Shown: one piece after another, positions 1 to 8,631 of the stretch
How positions within the stretch are numbered: the first letter of the stretch is position 1
Layout: each line of letters begins with the position of its first letter
Assembly: GCF_002993885.1 (NCBI RefSeq)
Contig: NZ_PHFW01000004.1
Coordinates: forward strand, 117,518-181,517
Source: Sphingopyxis lindanitolerans
GTDB lineage: Bacteria; Pseudomonadota; Alphaproteobacteria; Sphingomonadales; Sphingomonadaceae
Direction of reading: 5' to 3'
Length of the DNA: 64,000 nt
The notes under the pieces: generated by a model
Seen by the model: the letters and a program-made list of their open reading frames with translations, nothing else
Databases searched by the model: none
Told to the model about the DNA's origin: nothing
Made by a program: the position numbers and the translations under genes

Positions 1-855
1 CGCCGCGCCAATCTCGTCCGGACTGTCCTCCTGGATGAAATGGGCGCCTGCGACCGTGATTTCGGTCTGGTTTGGCCATGTGCGGCAGAAGTCGCGCATT
101 CGGCCCGTGGTCAGGGCTCCCGGCTCGGCGTTGATGAAGAGTTTCGGAATCGGGCTTTCGCTGAGCCAGCCGGCATAGTCCCGGGCGATCGCGACCACGT
201 CGGCCGGGGTGCCTGCGATCGGGATTTGGCGAGGCCAAGACAGGGTCGGTCGACGGGCTTCGCCGGCGGCGAGGAAGGGCTCGCGATAGGCGGCCATCTC
301 CGCTTCGCTTAAGGGGCGCAGGATCAATCCGGGGAGAACTTGTTCGACAAAAACATTGTCCTGCAACACCAATTCTTCGCCCGCCTGCGAGCGAAAGGCC
401 TGAAACAGATCGCGATCCTGTTCGGGAAAATCCGCCCATTCGATCGGCATGGCGATCGCTTCCATATAGGCAATCCCCTGTACACGCTCGCGGTGGCGGC
501 GGGCCCAGTCGAAGCCGAGGGCGGACCCCCAGTCATGCACGACCAGAACAACCCTGTCCCCGAGATCGAGCGCCTCCCACAGCGCGTCGAGATAGTCACG
601 ATGCTCGGCATAGGCATAACGCTCGGGCCCCGACGGATCGAGCTTGTCCGAATCGCCCATGCCGATCAGGTCACAGGCGATCAGCCGTCCCAGCCCGGCG
701 CAATGCGGCATGATATTGCGCCACAGATAGGACGACGTCGGATTGCCGTGCTGGAAGAGGATCGGATCGCCGGTCCCTTCATCGATATAGGCCATGCGCC
801 GGCCCTTGATCTCAATGAATTTCTTCTCGCCAAATGGCTTTGCGCCGAGGCTCAT
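1..855 (-). CDS. linB: Haloalkane dehalogenase LinB, 3' end outside window
   Basis: LinB is an alpha/beta-hydrolase that hydrolyses carbon-halogen bonds; in HCH degraders it converts 1,4-TCDN to 2,5-DDOL and attacks beta- and delta-HCH. Reading from the ATG at 855, 285 codons are in the window and about 11 C-terminal residues are missing. Visible are the nucleophile Asp108 in VVHDWGS, halide-binding Asn38 and Trp109, Glu132 and catalytic His272. An AAGGAG ribosome site (863-868) precedes the start. At positions 81, 112, 134, 135, 138, 247 and 253 the residues are A, A, I, A, I, A and M, which from memory is the UT26-type set rather than the MI1205 set. A truncated gene lies just upstream and IS6100 beyond it. 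Confidence 0.97.
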   Translation of the reverse strand, partial: MSLGAKPFGEKKFIEIKGRRMAYIDEGTGDPILFQHGNPTSSYLWRNIMPHCAGLGRLIACDLIGMGDSDKLDPSGPERYAYAEHRDYLDALWEALDLGDRVVLVVHDWGSALGFDWARRHRERVQGIAYMEAIAMPIEWADFPEQDRDLFQAFRSQAGEELVLQDNVFVEQVLPGLILRPLSEAEMAAYREPFLAAGEARRPTLSWPRQIPIAGTPADVVAIARDYAGWLSESPIPKLFINAEPGALTTGRMRDFCRTWPNQTEITVAGAHFIQEDSPDEIGAA

Positions 856-940
856 CGATATTCTCCTTGAGCGATTTTCTGGTCTGCCCGGTCGGCGATG
901 CATATCGCATGATGAATATCATGTCAATCGAGGAATCGTT

Positions 941-1162
941 CTAGCCATTGCCGTCGAGCGGAGAGTTGCTGCCGGAGCATCGATGGATGACGGCGTAGGC
1001 CACGCAGGCGCCTCTCAGGCGGTAGCTTTCCTTAGCCCCGGGCGCATCCGAAAGATCGAGGAAGGTTTTGTGAGTCGGATACCAGACCGCGAGAATCTCA
1101 TCGATATGTTGAGTGCCCACGGCCTGGCCAAACACGGGCGTGCACCACAGGATCCGCGCGCC
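941..1162 (-). pseudogene. 5'-truncated gene upstream of linB
   Basis: An open frame of 73 codons reads out of the left end of IS6100 copy 1 and stops 85 bp before linB on the same strand. The peptide (GARILWCTPVFGQ at its start, ILAVWYPTHKTFLDL in the middle) vaguely resembles the end of DUF1330-type small proteins, where a YPS-AFL motif is common; this is a weak resemblance only. The N-terminus was removed by the IS. The frame stays open into IS6100, where an ATG at 1237 could start a fused protein. It may be co-transcribed with linB. Confidence 0.5.
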
Positions 1163-2042
1163 GGCTCTGTTGCAAAAATCGTGAAGCTTGAGCATGCTTG
1201 GCGGAGATTGGACGGACGGAACGATGACGGATTTCAAGTGGCGCCATTTCCAGGGTGATGTGATCCTGTGGGCGGTGCGCTGGTATTGTCGCTATCCGAT
1301 CAGCTATCGCGACCTTGAGGAAATGCTGGCGGAACGCGGCATTTCGGTCGACCATACGACGATCTATCGCTGGGTCCAGTGCTACGCCCCGGAGATGGAG
1401 AAGCGGCTGCGCTGGTTCTGGCGGCGTGGCTTTGATCCGAGCTGGCGCCTGGATGAAACCTACGTCAAGGTGCGGGGCAAGTGGACCTACCTGTACCGGG
1501 CAGTCGACAAGCGGGGCGACACGATCGATTTCTACCTGTCGCCGACCCGCAGCGCCAAGGCAGCGAAGCGGTTCCTGGGCAAGGCCCTGCGAGGCCTGAA
1601 GCACTGGGAAAAGCCTGCCACGCTCAATACCGACAAAGCGCCGAGCTATGGTGCAGCGATCACCGAATTGAAGCGCGAAGGAAAGCTGGACCGGGAGACG
1701 GCCCACCGGCAGGTGAAGTATCTCAATAACGTGATCGAGGCCGATCACGGAAAGCTCAAGATACTGATCAAGCCGGTGCGCGGTTTCAAATCGATCCCCA
1801 CGGCCTATGCCACGATCAAGGGATTCGAAGTCATGCGAGCCCTGCGCAAAGGACAGGCTCGCCCCTGGTGCCTGCAGCCCGGCATCAGGGGCGAGGTGCG
1901 CCTTGTGGAGAGAGCTTTTGGCATTGGGCCCTCGGCGCTGACGGAGGCCATGGGCATGCTCAACCACCATTTCGCAGCAGCCGCCTGATCGGCGCAGAGC
2001 GACAGCCTACCTCTGACTGCCGCCAATCTTTGCAACAGAGCC
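1163..2042 (+). mobile_element. IS6100 copy 1 (IS6 family, 880 bp)
   Basis: The element is bounded by perfect 14-bp inverted repeats, GGCTCTGTTGCAAA at 1163-1176 and its complement at 2029-2042, and is exactly 880 bp. The flanking 8-mers (CGCGCGCC left, GATCGACC right) differ, so no target duplication is present. This indicates that recombination between IS copies joined unrelated DNA. It separates the linB segment from a Tn3-type resolvase stub. Confidence 0.97.
1194..1988 (+). CDS. tnpA: IS6100 transposase
   Basis: A 264-aa DDE transposase of the IS6 family that moves by replicative cointegrate formation. Catalytic residues are visible as Asp in RLDETYVKV, Asp in LNTDKAPSY and Glu in NNVIEADHGK; an N-terminal helix-turn-helix (ISYRDLEEML) binds the ends. 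The ATG at 1194 was chosen because it gives the usual 264-residue length; a TTG at 1188 is in frame. The protein is identical in the other complete copies at 31040 and 50364. Confidence 0.96.
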   Translation: MLGGDWTDGTMTDFKWRHFQGDVILWAVRWYCRYPISYRDLEEMLAERGISVDHTTIYRWVQCYAPEMEKRLRWFWRRGFDPSWRLDETYVKVRGKWTYLYRAVDKRGDTIDFYLSPTRSAKAAKRFLGKALRGLKHWEKPATLNTDKAPSYGAAITELKREGKLDRETAHRQVKYLNNVIEADHGKLKILIKPVRGFKSIPTAYATIKGFEVMRALRKGQARPWCLQPGIRGEVRLVERAFGIGPSALTEAMGMLNHHFAAAA

Positions 2043-2097
2043 GATCGACCGATTGCCGATCATCGGTTGACGATACGCGCATGTAGCCAACGAGCAT
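2043..2097 (-). pseudogene. Tn3-type resolvase N-terminal stub
   Basis: Starting at the ATG at 2097, 18 codons read MLVGYMRVSSTDDRQSVD before IS6100 copy 1 interrupts. This is the canonical N-terminus of a Tn3-family serine resolvase, including the strand-exchange Ser in the RVSS motif. The rest of the gene is absent. It marks an older transposon that has been largely lost. Confidence 0.75.
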
Positions 2098-2104
2098 GAC
2101 GGAA

Positions 2105-2165
2105 AACCCCCAAAACCATGTTGTCGGACACATTTACAATCCGACAGTGTTTTTCGGACATTATG
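2105..2165. promoter_or_regulatory. Putative res site of the lost Tn3-type element
   Basis: Immediately upstream of the resolvase stub lie inverted TGTCGGA and TCCGACA blocks (about 2129-2154) and a further TCGGACAT block near 2154-2162. Resolvase-bound res subsites usually sit in this position next to tnpR. Inference from position and dyad symmetry only. Confidence 0.4.
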
Positions 2166-2397
2166 CGGGATCAGAGAGGCCGCGCAATAGCGTGCGCGGC
2201 GGAGATCGTCAGGAGTTGCGCCACGGCATGACGGGATTCAGGTGAAATCCGTGATTCGCCCCTAGCCCCTATAGGCCGATAGGGCACGCCGATACGCCCC
2301 TCGGCAGTGCCGCGCCGGCGTAGGGTGGCGGCGATATGGCGCTCGGCCGCTACGCGATCGGCGAAGGCATGACGCTGAGCTTGGCCGCGCGCGCCGA
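2166..2397. other. Non-coding spacer
   Basis: No credible gene. It contains short dyads such as CCCTATAGG-CC-GATAGGG near 2266-2284. It lies between the resolvase stub and the 3' end of the DUF6118-like gene. Confidence 0.5.
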
Positions 2398-3117
2398 TCA
2401 GCGGTCATTGTTCGCCGGCTTGACCTCGATCGTGCAGCGCACCGTCTTTTTCGCCTTGGCGGCAGCCGCGCCGCACGCTTCGATCGTCTCGCGATTGTCC
2501 CGCGCCAGATTGGCGGCCGCGACGATCCCCTCCCAGCTCGCCGGCGATGCGCGCTGCATCAGATGCGTGCCGGCATCCCATAGCGTCGGTTCGGCAAGCG
2601 CCCGCGTCGCCATGCGCTCCGGCAACTGCCAGCTATCGGGCATGGCGCGCGCGATCAGGCCGGCGAGAAGCGCATAGAGCAATATCCCCAGCACCACGCC
2701 GCCCAACCCGATCCAAAACAGCCACCGATCCTGTTGCCAGCGCGCGCGCGTCGTTCCGATCAGCCCCCGCAATTCCCGCGCCGCCTCGCTCATGTCCGAT
2801 CGCGTGCTGTTCACCAGGTTGTGCAGCTCGCCCGTCGCACTCGCCACCGAAGCGTTTACACGCTCTCCCATCGTCTCCGGGGTGAGTTTCATCGCGGGGC
2901 TTTTCGCGATCACATCGACCCGCTGGGTGAGCGCCAGCAATATCTTCTCGGTGTTGGCGAGCGTCGGCTGATAATCGGGAATCTCGATGGACTCGCGCGC
3001 GCGGGCTAACCCCTCGACCGCAAGGCGCACCAGCGCCACCTCGCCGCGCAACTGCTCGAACGCCGCCTGCGGATCGTCGCCGGCCCTGCCGTTGTTGCGA
3101 TAATTATCCTCGTCCAT
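2398..3117 (-). CDS. DUF6118-like membrane protein of the mobilisation locus
   Basis: A 239-aa protein with an N-terminal charged and probably coiled-coil region (about 20-130) and one strong transmembrane helix near residues 135-160 (LFWIGLGGVVLGILLYALL), followed by a C-terminal domain containing two Cys residues. It resembles the DUF6118 proteins found downstream of traA on sphingomonad plasmids; function unknown. An AAGGAG site is 6 nt before the second of two adjacent Met codons, which decided the start. It follows traA by 10 bp and is probably co-transcribed with it. A paralogue at 30813 is cut by IS6100. Confidence 0.7.
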   Translation of the reverse strand: MDEDNYRNNGRAGDDPQAAFEQLRGEVALVRLAVEGLARARESIEIPDYQPTLANTEKILLALTQRVDVIAKSPAMKLTPETMGERVNASVASATGELHNLVNSTRSDMSEAARELRGLIGTTRARWQQDRWLFWIGLGGVVLGILLYALLAGLIARAMPDSWQLPERMATRALAEPTLWDAGTHLMQRASPASWEGIVAAANLARDNRETIEACGAAAAKAKKTVRCTIEVKPANNDR

Positions 3118-3127
3118 CATCCTCTCC

Positions 3128-6100
3128 TTACCGGCTCATTCCGCGCCCCATGCCTATCCCTAAATCCCGCGCCAGCTCGCGGCCAAGGTCGCCGCTGTTC
3201 ATGCCGCGCCCCCGGCCCATGCCGATCTCAAGCCCCAGCTCGCGGGTGCGATTACGCAGGACCAATTCCACCTGGGGATCGCGCTCAAGGCTTTTCGCCA
3301 TGCCCGCCATTTCCTTGCCCGTGCGCTCCCGGCCCGCCATGTCGCCGGCGCGATAGAGGCGGTCGCGCTCCTGTTTGAGGCCCTGCCAGCGTTCCACGAA
3401 CCGATCGGCGCGCAAGTTCGGATCGGCCCGCACGCGCGCCTCCTGGGCCATCGCCTCGATCATCGGGCCGCTGCGCCCCGCCGCCGCCTCGCGCAGCAAG
3501 GCGGGATCGCGCTGCATCGCCGATGCGAGGTCACGCGAGGCTCCCGGCCTGATCTGGTCCAGCGCCTGTGTCGTGCGCTCGAGCGCGACCTTTTGATGCT
3601 CAAGGACCGGAGCGCCCGACGCCCGCGCCTGCAACACCGCCTCGGCCGAACGCGAGGCCCGCTCGACCGCGCGGGCATAGTCGCGGCCCTGGCCGCGATC
3701 GGCAGGGACCGGCGCGCGCTCCGCGCCCTTCAGCGGCGCGGCCGACAGCTTCAGCCCGTCGAACATGCCGCGCTTGGGGGCCGCCTTCTCGCGCTCGCCT
3801 GCCGGCGTCGATTCCGGCGCTGGGCGCTGCGGGGCAGGCCGGAAGCCGTCGAACATGCCTCGCCGCGGTTGCCGCTCGGCCGCGGCTTGTCCCGCGCCAG
3901 CGCCGCGGTCGCCGGCATCGCGAACCGTGCGTGGATCTTCGCCCATCTGGCGCATGGTTCCCGCGCGCGGGCCAAGGATCTCCACCGGCGAGCGTTCCGC
4001 CCGTTCCGGCAATCGGATCTCGCCCGACAATCCGCGCCGGTCGGCGAAAGCACGAATCTCCGCATCCCGGTCGCGGCCATAGTCGGACGCCATATCCTTC
4101 GCCCGCTCGCGCGACAGCGTGCGGACAAGCCGGCGATCGTCGCCGAAGTCGTCGCGGCCGTAATGGAGCTGCACCCCGTCGCGGTGCCGCGACAACGCCA
4201 CATAGGCCGAATGGCGGTCCATGCCGGGGGTCGCCAGCACATGCGCGCGATCGACCGTCACGCCCTGCGATTTATGGATGGTGGCGGCATAGCCGTGATC
4301 GACATGGGCATAATCTTTCAGGTCAAACGCGACCGATCGGCCATCGTCCAGCTTCACCGCCATGCGCTCCGGCGATACCTGCTCGACCTTCCCCAGCGTG
4401 CCGTTCCTCACCCCTAGCCCGCGCTCGTTTTTCAGGAACATGATGCGGTCGCCGGTCGCGAAGTCCCGCGCGCCGCGCTCGGCCGACACGCGCACGTCCG
4501 GCCCCAGCTCGCCGGCGTCGCGCAGCCGATCGCGCGCGGCCAGGTTCAAATCGCGCACCTCGGCATTGGTATGGGTGAGGATGATCCGCGACTGATCCGG
4601 CGCGGCGATGCGCTCGGCATCCCAGCGGTCCACAAGATCGGCGCGGGCCAGCTCACGCGTCTCGGCCGCCTGCACCATGCCATGCGCCTCATAGGCATGG
4701 ATCGCCTCGCCTGCCCGGCCCGTCGCCAGCGCCTTGGTCGCGTCGCGCTGCCAGTCCTCGCACTGCCGGCGTATCTCGGTGATCTCGGCCCAACCGTGGC
4801 GCTCGGTCACGGCCCGGAACGCCGCCCCGGCCTCGATCGCCTGCAACTGCTCGGGGTCGCCGACAAGAACGACCTTCGCGCCCGCCTGTTCGGCATGGGA
4901 CAGCACGCACTCCATCTGGCGCGTGCCGATCATGCCGGCCTCGTCTATCACCAGCACGTCGCGCGGGCCTAGCAGTTCGCGGCCCTGCTCCCATTGATAT
5001 TCCATGCTCGCGATCGTCCGCGACGCGATGGCGGACCCGCCTTCCAGATTCTCGGCCGCGATGCCCGACAAGGCCGCGCCGCGCACCTGATAGCCCTGCG
5101 CCTCCCACGCCTCGCGCGCGACCCCCAGCATCGCCGACTTGCCGCTGCCGGCATAGCCGACGACCGACGCAAGGCCCTTGTCGCCGGTGATATGCGCCAA
5201 CGCCCCGCGCTGCTCGGCCGACAGGTCAAGCCCCCTGCCCTCGGCCGACGCCAGCGCGCGGGTCACATGGGCGTCGGCGACACCATGCCCCCGGTCGATC
5301 GCCAGCCCCTCGGCCGCGCGTTCCAACCGCTGCTCGGCCGCGATCATGTCGCGCGACGTGAACCGATCCTCGCCCTTCCCGTCCCGCCCCAGCGCCACCA
5401 GCTCGGGCGAGGATCGCACCGCGCTCATCACCTGGTCGAACTGATCCTTGCCGTCGCTGTGCCGGAACGCGAACTGCGCCAGGTCGCGCCGGGTGAACGT
5501 CGCCTGTTGGCGGGCGATCGCGTCCAATGCGATTTCCGGCCTGGCGATGATCTTCTCGCCGTTCTCGCGCGCGATCCGGGCATGGTCCTCGACCCGCTCG
5601 GCCTCAAGCCCCTGTTCGGGCATCCGCGACGCCGCCGGCCCGATCTTGTGTTGGGGTTCAAGGTCGATGCCCTGCGCCTCCAACGTCCGGTGATCTATGC
5701 GGGCGTCTATATCCAGCTCGGCCAACCGCTCGTTGACATGATCGGCCCAGGCCACGCGCCATTCCTGCAACAGCGCCGTGCTGTTCCACTCGCGCACCTT
5801 CTGGCCGAAGCCCTCCGGGCCAACCTCGCGCATCGACAGCATGACATGCGCGTGCGGCTTGGGTTGCCCGTCCTTGCCCATGTCCCAATGTACATTCATG
5901 TCCGCGACCATGCCGCGTTCGACGAACTGCTTTTCGACAAAATCGCGGGCGAGCTGGATGCCCTGTTGCTGGTTCAGCTCGCGCGGAATCGAGAACTCCA
6001 CCTCGCGCGCCAACTGCGCGTCCTTGCGCTTCTCGCCGGCCTCAACCTCGTTCCACAAGGTCGCGCGATCGTTTAAACGCTCCGGCGCACCCTCGGGAGC

Positions 6101-6262
6101 CAAGATTTCCGAATGGACGACGCCGGCCTTGTTTGAGAAATCATGGTCGCGCCCTAGCCGGTCATCGTGCAGCCGTTCCGCCGCACGATAGGCCGCGCTG
6201 GCAACGGCGCTCGATCCGTTGGCGCGGCTGATGACCTTGGCCGAGAAATGGTAGATCGCCAT
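3128..6262 (-). CDS. traA: TraA relaxase/helicase, copy A
   Basis: A 1044-aa MOBQ-type relaxase of the Ti-plasmid TraA class, which nicks oriT and unwinds the transferred strand. The N-terminal MobA/MobL domain has Tyr in ASAAYRAAERL and the metal-binding histidines in NVHWDMG and PKPHAHVML. A RecD-like helicase domain follows with Walker A GYAGSGKS and Walker B VLVIDEAGMIG. The C-terminus has two repeats of a RRGMFDG motif. The start at MAIYHFSAKV was preferred over an upstream in-frame Met (6319) because that segment lies in the oriT-like spacer. Copy B at 27530 is closely related over its whole length. Confidence 0.95.
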   Translation of the reverse strand: MAIYHFSAKVISRANGSSAVASAAYRAAERLHDDRLGRDHDFSNKAGVVHSEILAPEGAPERLNDRATLWNEVEAGEKRKDAQLAREVEFSIPRELNQQQGIQLARDFVEKQFVERGMVADMNVHWDMGKDGQPKPHAHVMLSMREVGPEGFGQKVREWNSTALLQEWRVAWADHVNERLAELDIDARIDHRTLEAQGIDLEPQHKIGPAASRMPEQGLEAERVEDHARIARENGEKIIARPEIALDAIARQQATFTRRDLAQFAFRHSDGKDQFDQVMSAVRSSPELVALGRDGKGEDRFTSRDMIAAEQRLERAAEGLAIDRGHGVADAHVTRALASAEGRGLDLSAEQRGALAHITGDKGLASVVGYAGSGKSAMLGVAREAWEAQGYQVRGAALSGIAAENLEGGSAIASRTIASMEYQWEQGRELLGPRDVLVIDEAGMIGTRQMECVLSHAEQAGAKVVLVGDPEQLQAIEAGAAFRAVTERHGWAEITEIRRQCEDWQRDATKALATGRAGEAIHAYEAHGMVQAAETRELARADLVDRWDAERIAAPDQSRIILTHTNAEVRDLNLAARDRLRDAGELGPDVRVSAERGARDFATGDRIMFLKNERGLGVRNGTLGKVEQVSPERMAVKLDDGRSVAFDLKDYAHVDHGYAATIHKSQGVTVDRAHVLATPGMDRHSAYVALSRHRDGVQLHYGRDDFGDDRRLVRTLSRERAKDMASDYGRDRDAEIRAFADRRGLSGEIRLPERAERSPVEILGPRAGTMRQMGEDPRTVRDAGDRGAGAGQAAAERQPRRGMFDGFRPAPQRPAPESTPAGEREKAAPKRGMFDGLKLSAAPLKGAERAPVPADRGQGRDYARAVERASRSAEAVLQARASGAPVLEHQKVALERTTQALDQIRPGASRDLASAMQRDPALLREAAAGRSGPMIEAMAQEARVRADPNLRADRFVERWQGLKQERDRLYRAGDMAGRERTGKEMAGMAKSLERDPQVELVLRNRTRELGLEIGMGRGRGMNSGDLGRELARDLGIGMGRGMSR

Positions 6263-6284
6263 AACGGCCGCTATACTGCCCTTC

Positions 6285-6350
6285 TTAGCGCAGGTCGGCA
6301 ACGATGTATAAGCGCGCACTCACACTCTCTGCCGTTCGCGTGATTGACTT
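6285..6350. other. oriT: Candidate oriT, copy A
   Basis: The spacer between divergent traA and traC is strongly conserved with the one at 27430-27515. It contains TATAAGCGCGCACTCA (6307-6322), similar to the nic core of MOBQ plasmids (TAAGTGCGCCCT in RSF1010). Next to it is a decayed inverted repeat (AGGTCGGCAACGATGT, 6292-6307), which is a perfect hairpin in copy B. The position next to the relaxase gene supports oriT. The nick position is inferred. Confidence 0.65.
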
Positions 6351-6434
6351 CGCCGCATTTCTTGATCGGAACGGTTCCTCGCGCGCGCTATCGTGCTACG
6401 CTGCGGCTCCATTCATGGGCGCGAGGGAGAGAAG

Positions 6435-6740
6435 ATGCGAAAGGTGCGCGACTATGACGCGGAACTGCGGGCGCTGAACGACAAGGCCAAGGCTTTGAAG
6501 GCCCGCAAGGTCCAGCAACTCGGCGAGCTGGTCACGTCCACCGGGGCCGATGCGCTCGATCTGGACACGCTCGCCGGTGCGCTGCTCGCCGCTGTGGAAG
6601 CGGCCGACGCGAACGAAAAGGAGGCGTGGCGCTCGCGGGGCGCGGCCTTCTTTCAAGGACGCGGTCGCAAGGCTGGCCGACGCACTGGCGGCAACGGTGA
6701 AGGCGCAAGGCAAACTGGCGCAGGCAAGGAACAGGCTTGA
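6435..6740 (+). CDS. traC: Conjugal transfer protein TraC-like, copy A
   Basis: A 101-aa basic protein beginning MRKVRDYDAELRALNDKA, with a helical N-terminal half and the conserved AWRSRGAAFFQGRGRKAG segment. It matches the TraC-like accessory family of Ti-type relaxosomes, which help TraA at oriT. The ATG at 6435 has a GGGAGAG site upstream; an earlier in-frame Met (6393) lacks one. It is divergent from traA and the first gene of its operon. Its last third overlaps an open, conserved traD reading frame. Confidence 0.7.
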   Translation: MRKVRDYDAELRALNDKAKALKARKVQQLGELVTSTGADALDLDTLAGALLAAVEAADANEKEAWRSRGAAFFQGRGRKAGRRTGGNGEGARQTGAGKEQA

Positions 6741-6777
6741 AGCCGCCGCGCGCCGCACCGATACGAGAGGATGGGTC

Positions 6778-7002
6778 GTGGCCCGACGCGAGCGCACGCG
6801 CCATCTCATAGAGCTGGGCGGCCTCGTCCAGAAAGCCGGTCTGGTCGAGCTGGCCGACGATGATCGCGCCACCCTTTACGGCGCGCTGCTCGATTGTACA
6901 GCGCGCGTTCAAGGCGACGACGCTGGCAATGTGCTGGCGCTCTGGAAGCGGCGGGGCAAGCGCGCGTTCGACGCGGAAGCGGAAGGTGCGGGCAATGGCT
7001 GA
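6778..7002 (+). CDS. traD: Conjugal transfer protein TraD, copy A
   Basis: A 74-aa protein with the TraD family signature RRERTRHLIELGGLVQKAGL at its N-terminus, followed by an acidic segment and a basic WKRRGKRAF tail. The GTG at 6778 was chosen because GAGAGG lies 7 nt upstream, both features are conserved in copy B, and the resulting length fits the roughly 70-residue family. The frame is open and conserved further upstream, to an ATG at 6550, overlapping traC, so a longer product is possible. It overlaps the next gene by 8 bp. Confidence 0.6.
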   Translation: MARRERTRHLIELGGLVQKAGLVELADDDRATLYGALLDCTARVQGDDAGNVLALWKRRGKRAFDAEAEGAGNG

Positions 7003-7547
7003 TCGGCCCGATTTCCATGTCATCACCGGCGGGCCTGGCTCCGGCAAAAGCACCCTAATCGAAGCGTTGGCGGTGGAGGGTTTCGACCACATGCCGGAAG
7101 CCGGTCGGGCCATCATCCGCGATCAGGTCGCGATCGGCGGCGCGGCCCTCCCCTGGGCCGATCGCGCCGCCTTCGCGGAATTGATGCTGGGTTGGGAATT
7201 GCGCTCATGGCATGAGGCCCACGATCGCGCAGGGCCGGTGATCTGCGATCGCAGCGTGCCTGATGTGGCGGGCTATCTGCGCCTGTGCGGCCTCCCCGTC
7301 CCGGCTCATGTCAGCCAAGCGGCGGACCTGTTTCGCTATCAACCCCGCGTGTTCATCGCCCCCTTGGCGCGAGATATTCGCGGCCGATGCGGAAAGAAAA
7401 CAGGATTTCGCGGAAGCGCAGGCGACCTATCAGGCGATGGTCGCGGTCTATTCCGGCCTTGGCTACGAGCTGGTGACGCTTCCCCTCGCCTCTGTCGCCG
7501 AACGTGTGCGGTTCGTCCGCGCCGCAATCGAAAGGGAGGAATCCTAA
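6995..7547 (+). pseudogene. AAA_28-like ATP-binding protein, frameshifted
   Basis: A small P-loop ATPase or kinase-like protein. The first frame gives MADRPDFHVITGGPGSGKST (Walker A) and continues to YQPRVFIAP near 7365. The matching C-terminal half, WREIFAADAERKQDFAEAQ to AAIEREES, is in another frame and ends at 7547. The shift lies in a C-run at about 7359-7367; one extra or two missing bases would explain it, by sequencing error or real decay. Copy B has an unrelated 91-aa gene in this position. Confidence 0.7.
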
Positions 7548-7607
7548 CATGGGGCCTCGCGCGATCTGGCGGGCGTTCGACGCGGAAACGGAAGGGAGAA
7601 GCGCACC

Positions 7608-7790
7608 ATGAACATGCTCGACGTGGACGCAATCCGCGCCCAAGTCCGCGCGCTCGATTTCACGCGCGGCACACCGGCCGACGCCGCCATGCGGCGCGAG
7701 GATGATGCCGACGCGCGCGCCAATCTCGCGATCGAAGGCATGGCGCTCGACGCCGGCGAACACGCCCTGTTCGACATGCTGCGCGAGGAA
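7608..7790 (+). pseudogene. 5' fragment of small tra-operon gene fused to traG remnant
   Basis: The N-terminal 61 residues (MNMLDVDAIRAQVRALDFTR onward to FDMLREEA) match the 94-aa protein encoded at 26225-26509. After about 7790 homology jumps to the 3' end of traG in a different frame. The hybrid frame continues as low-complexity sequence to 8048 and is not expected to be functional. The junction GCCGCGCGATCGAC also occurs in intact traG, so a deletion at short homology is likely. Confidence 0.7.
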
Positions 7791-7990
7791 GCCGCGCGAT
7801 CGACAGCGACGAAACCGGCATATCGTTCGGCCAGCAGCATCTTGCGCGGCCCTTGCTCACGCCGGATGAAGTCCGCTCGCTGCGCGAGGATTACCAGTTC
7901 CTGTTCTTCGCGGGACAACGGTCGATCGTCGCCGCCAAGCTCAAATACTATGCCGATCGCGAGTTCGCGGGCCGCTTCGACAAGGCGTGA
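7791..7990 (+). pseudogene. 3' remnant of traG (coupling protein), copy A
   Basis: In the frame ending with TGA at 7990 the sequence encodes about 65 residues (AIDSDETGISFGQQHLARPL to EFAGRFDKA) that align with the C-terminus of TraG at 22912-24573. Everything between this and the preceding fragment, about 3 kb in copy B, is missing. Backbone A therefore lacks its own coupling protein. Confidence 0.85.
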
Positions 7991-8631
7991 AGTCTTTAAA
8001 CGGCCCCGTAGTCGAAGCGGCATCATTCCGATATACAAACGATATTGAATGATGGCGCTCTGCCATCCCTCCCTGGTCATAGAAATCGCTCGAAAGCGCG
8101 GAAAATCGCCTACTGGCGTTCTAAAGGTGAGGTTTGGGGTATGACCTCACCATTAGCGATCGACGCAGCGGTGGATGATCCCCTGAAGGTCGAAGATCTA
8201 GCTTCCAAAAAATCGGCCGCCCAGGAAGCCCGTAAAGCGCATTTGCTGCTCCAACCTCATTTCCTGTCCCCCACCCCGAAATGCGCCCCAGCGGCTCGGA
8301 AATCGCACCAGGGGCGACGTTTCCGCCTGCTCCGCCCTCTCAATTGGATCACCACCCTATCCGTTTGGCTTTCCAAGAAAGCCAATTTGCTACTTGGCCG
8401 TTGGCGCTGTCGTTGCGGTAGGGACGTGGTGTTTAAACATTTCTAATCAAACAAAAAGCGTACCGGCGGAGCCGGTCCATCATGGGGATGCCGGGTGGGA
8501 GGATCGCTAAAGCGATCCGGGGCGGCTGAAGGTCGCGAGCCGGCGGGGCGAAGCTCCAGGAGACGGTGTTCTTCTTCTTCTTCTTCGGGTCTGACGATGC
8601 GGCGAGTTCGGAGTTATCCACAGGCAGGGCT
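7991..8631. other. Hairpin-rich spacer shared with backbone B
   Basis: No gene is supported; the open frame at 8045-8446 has no recognisable product. The segment from about 8190 to 8560 is the diverged reverse complement of 21740-22120, including a GGCTTTC-CAA-GAAAGCC dyad near 8370-8390, GGATCGCT-AA-AGCGATCC (8501-8518), ACCGGC-GGA-GCCGGT (8462-8476) and an octamer GTTTAAAC (8431-8438). A (TTC)6 run is near 8570. A single iteron-like GTGAGGTTTGGGGT lies at 8127-8140. Confidence 0.55.
8614..8622 (+). promoter_or_regulatory. DnaA box of origin A
   Basis: TTATCCACA is a perfect DnaA consensus, 124 bp before the main iteron array. Between them are two inverted iteron-like blocks (8632-8656). 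Iteron plasmids commonly combine DnaA boxes with Rep-binding iterons. Confidence 0.7.

Noticed and set aside
4994..6076. Long plus-strand frame opposite traA (and a similar one opposite copy B)
   Set aside because: Arises from codon bias on the complementary strand; no motif is recognisable.
8045..8446. 134-codon open frame in the spacer before origin A
   Set aside because: No good ribosome site or family. The homologous spacer in backbone B has a stop in the corresponding frame.
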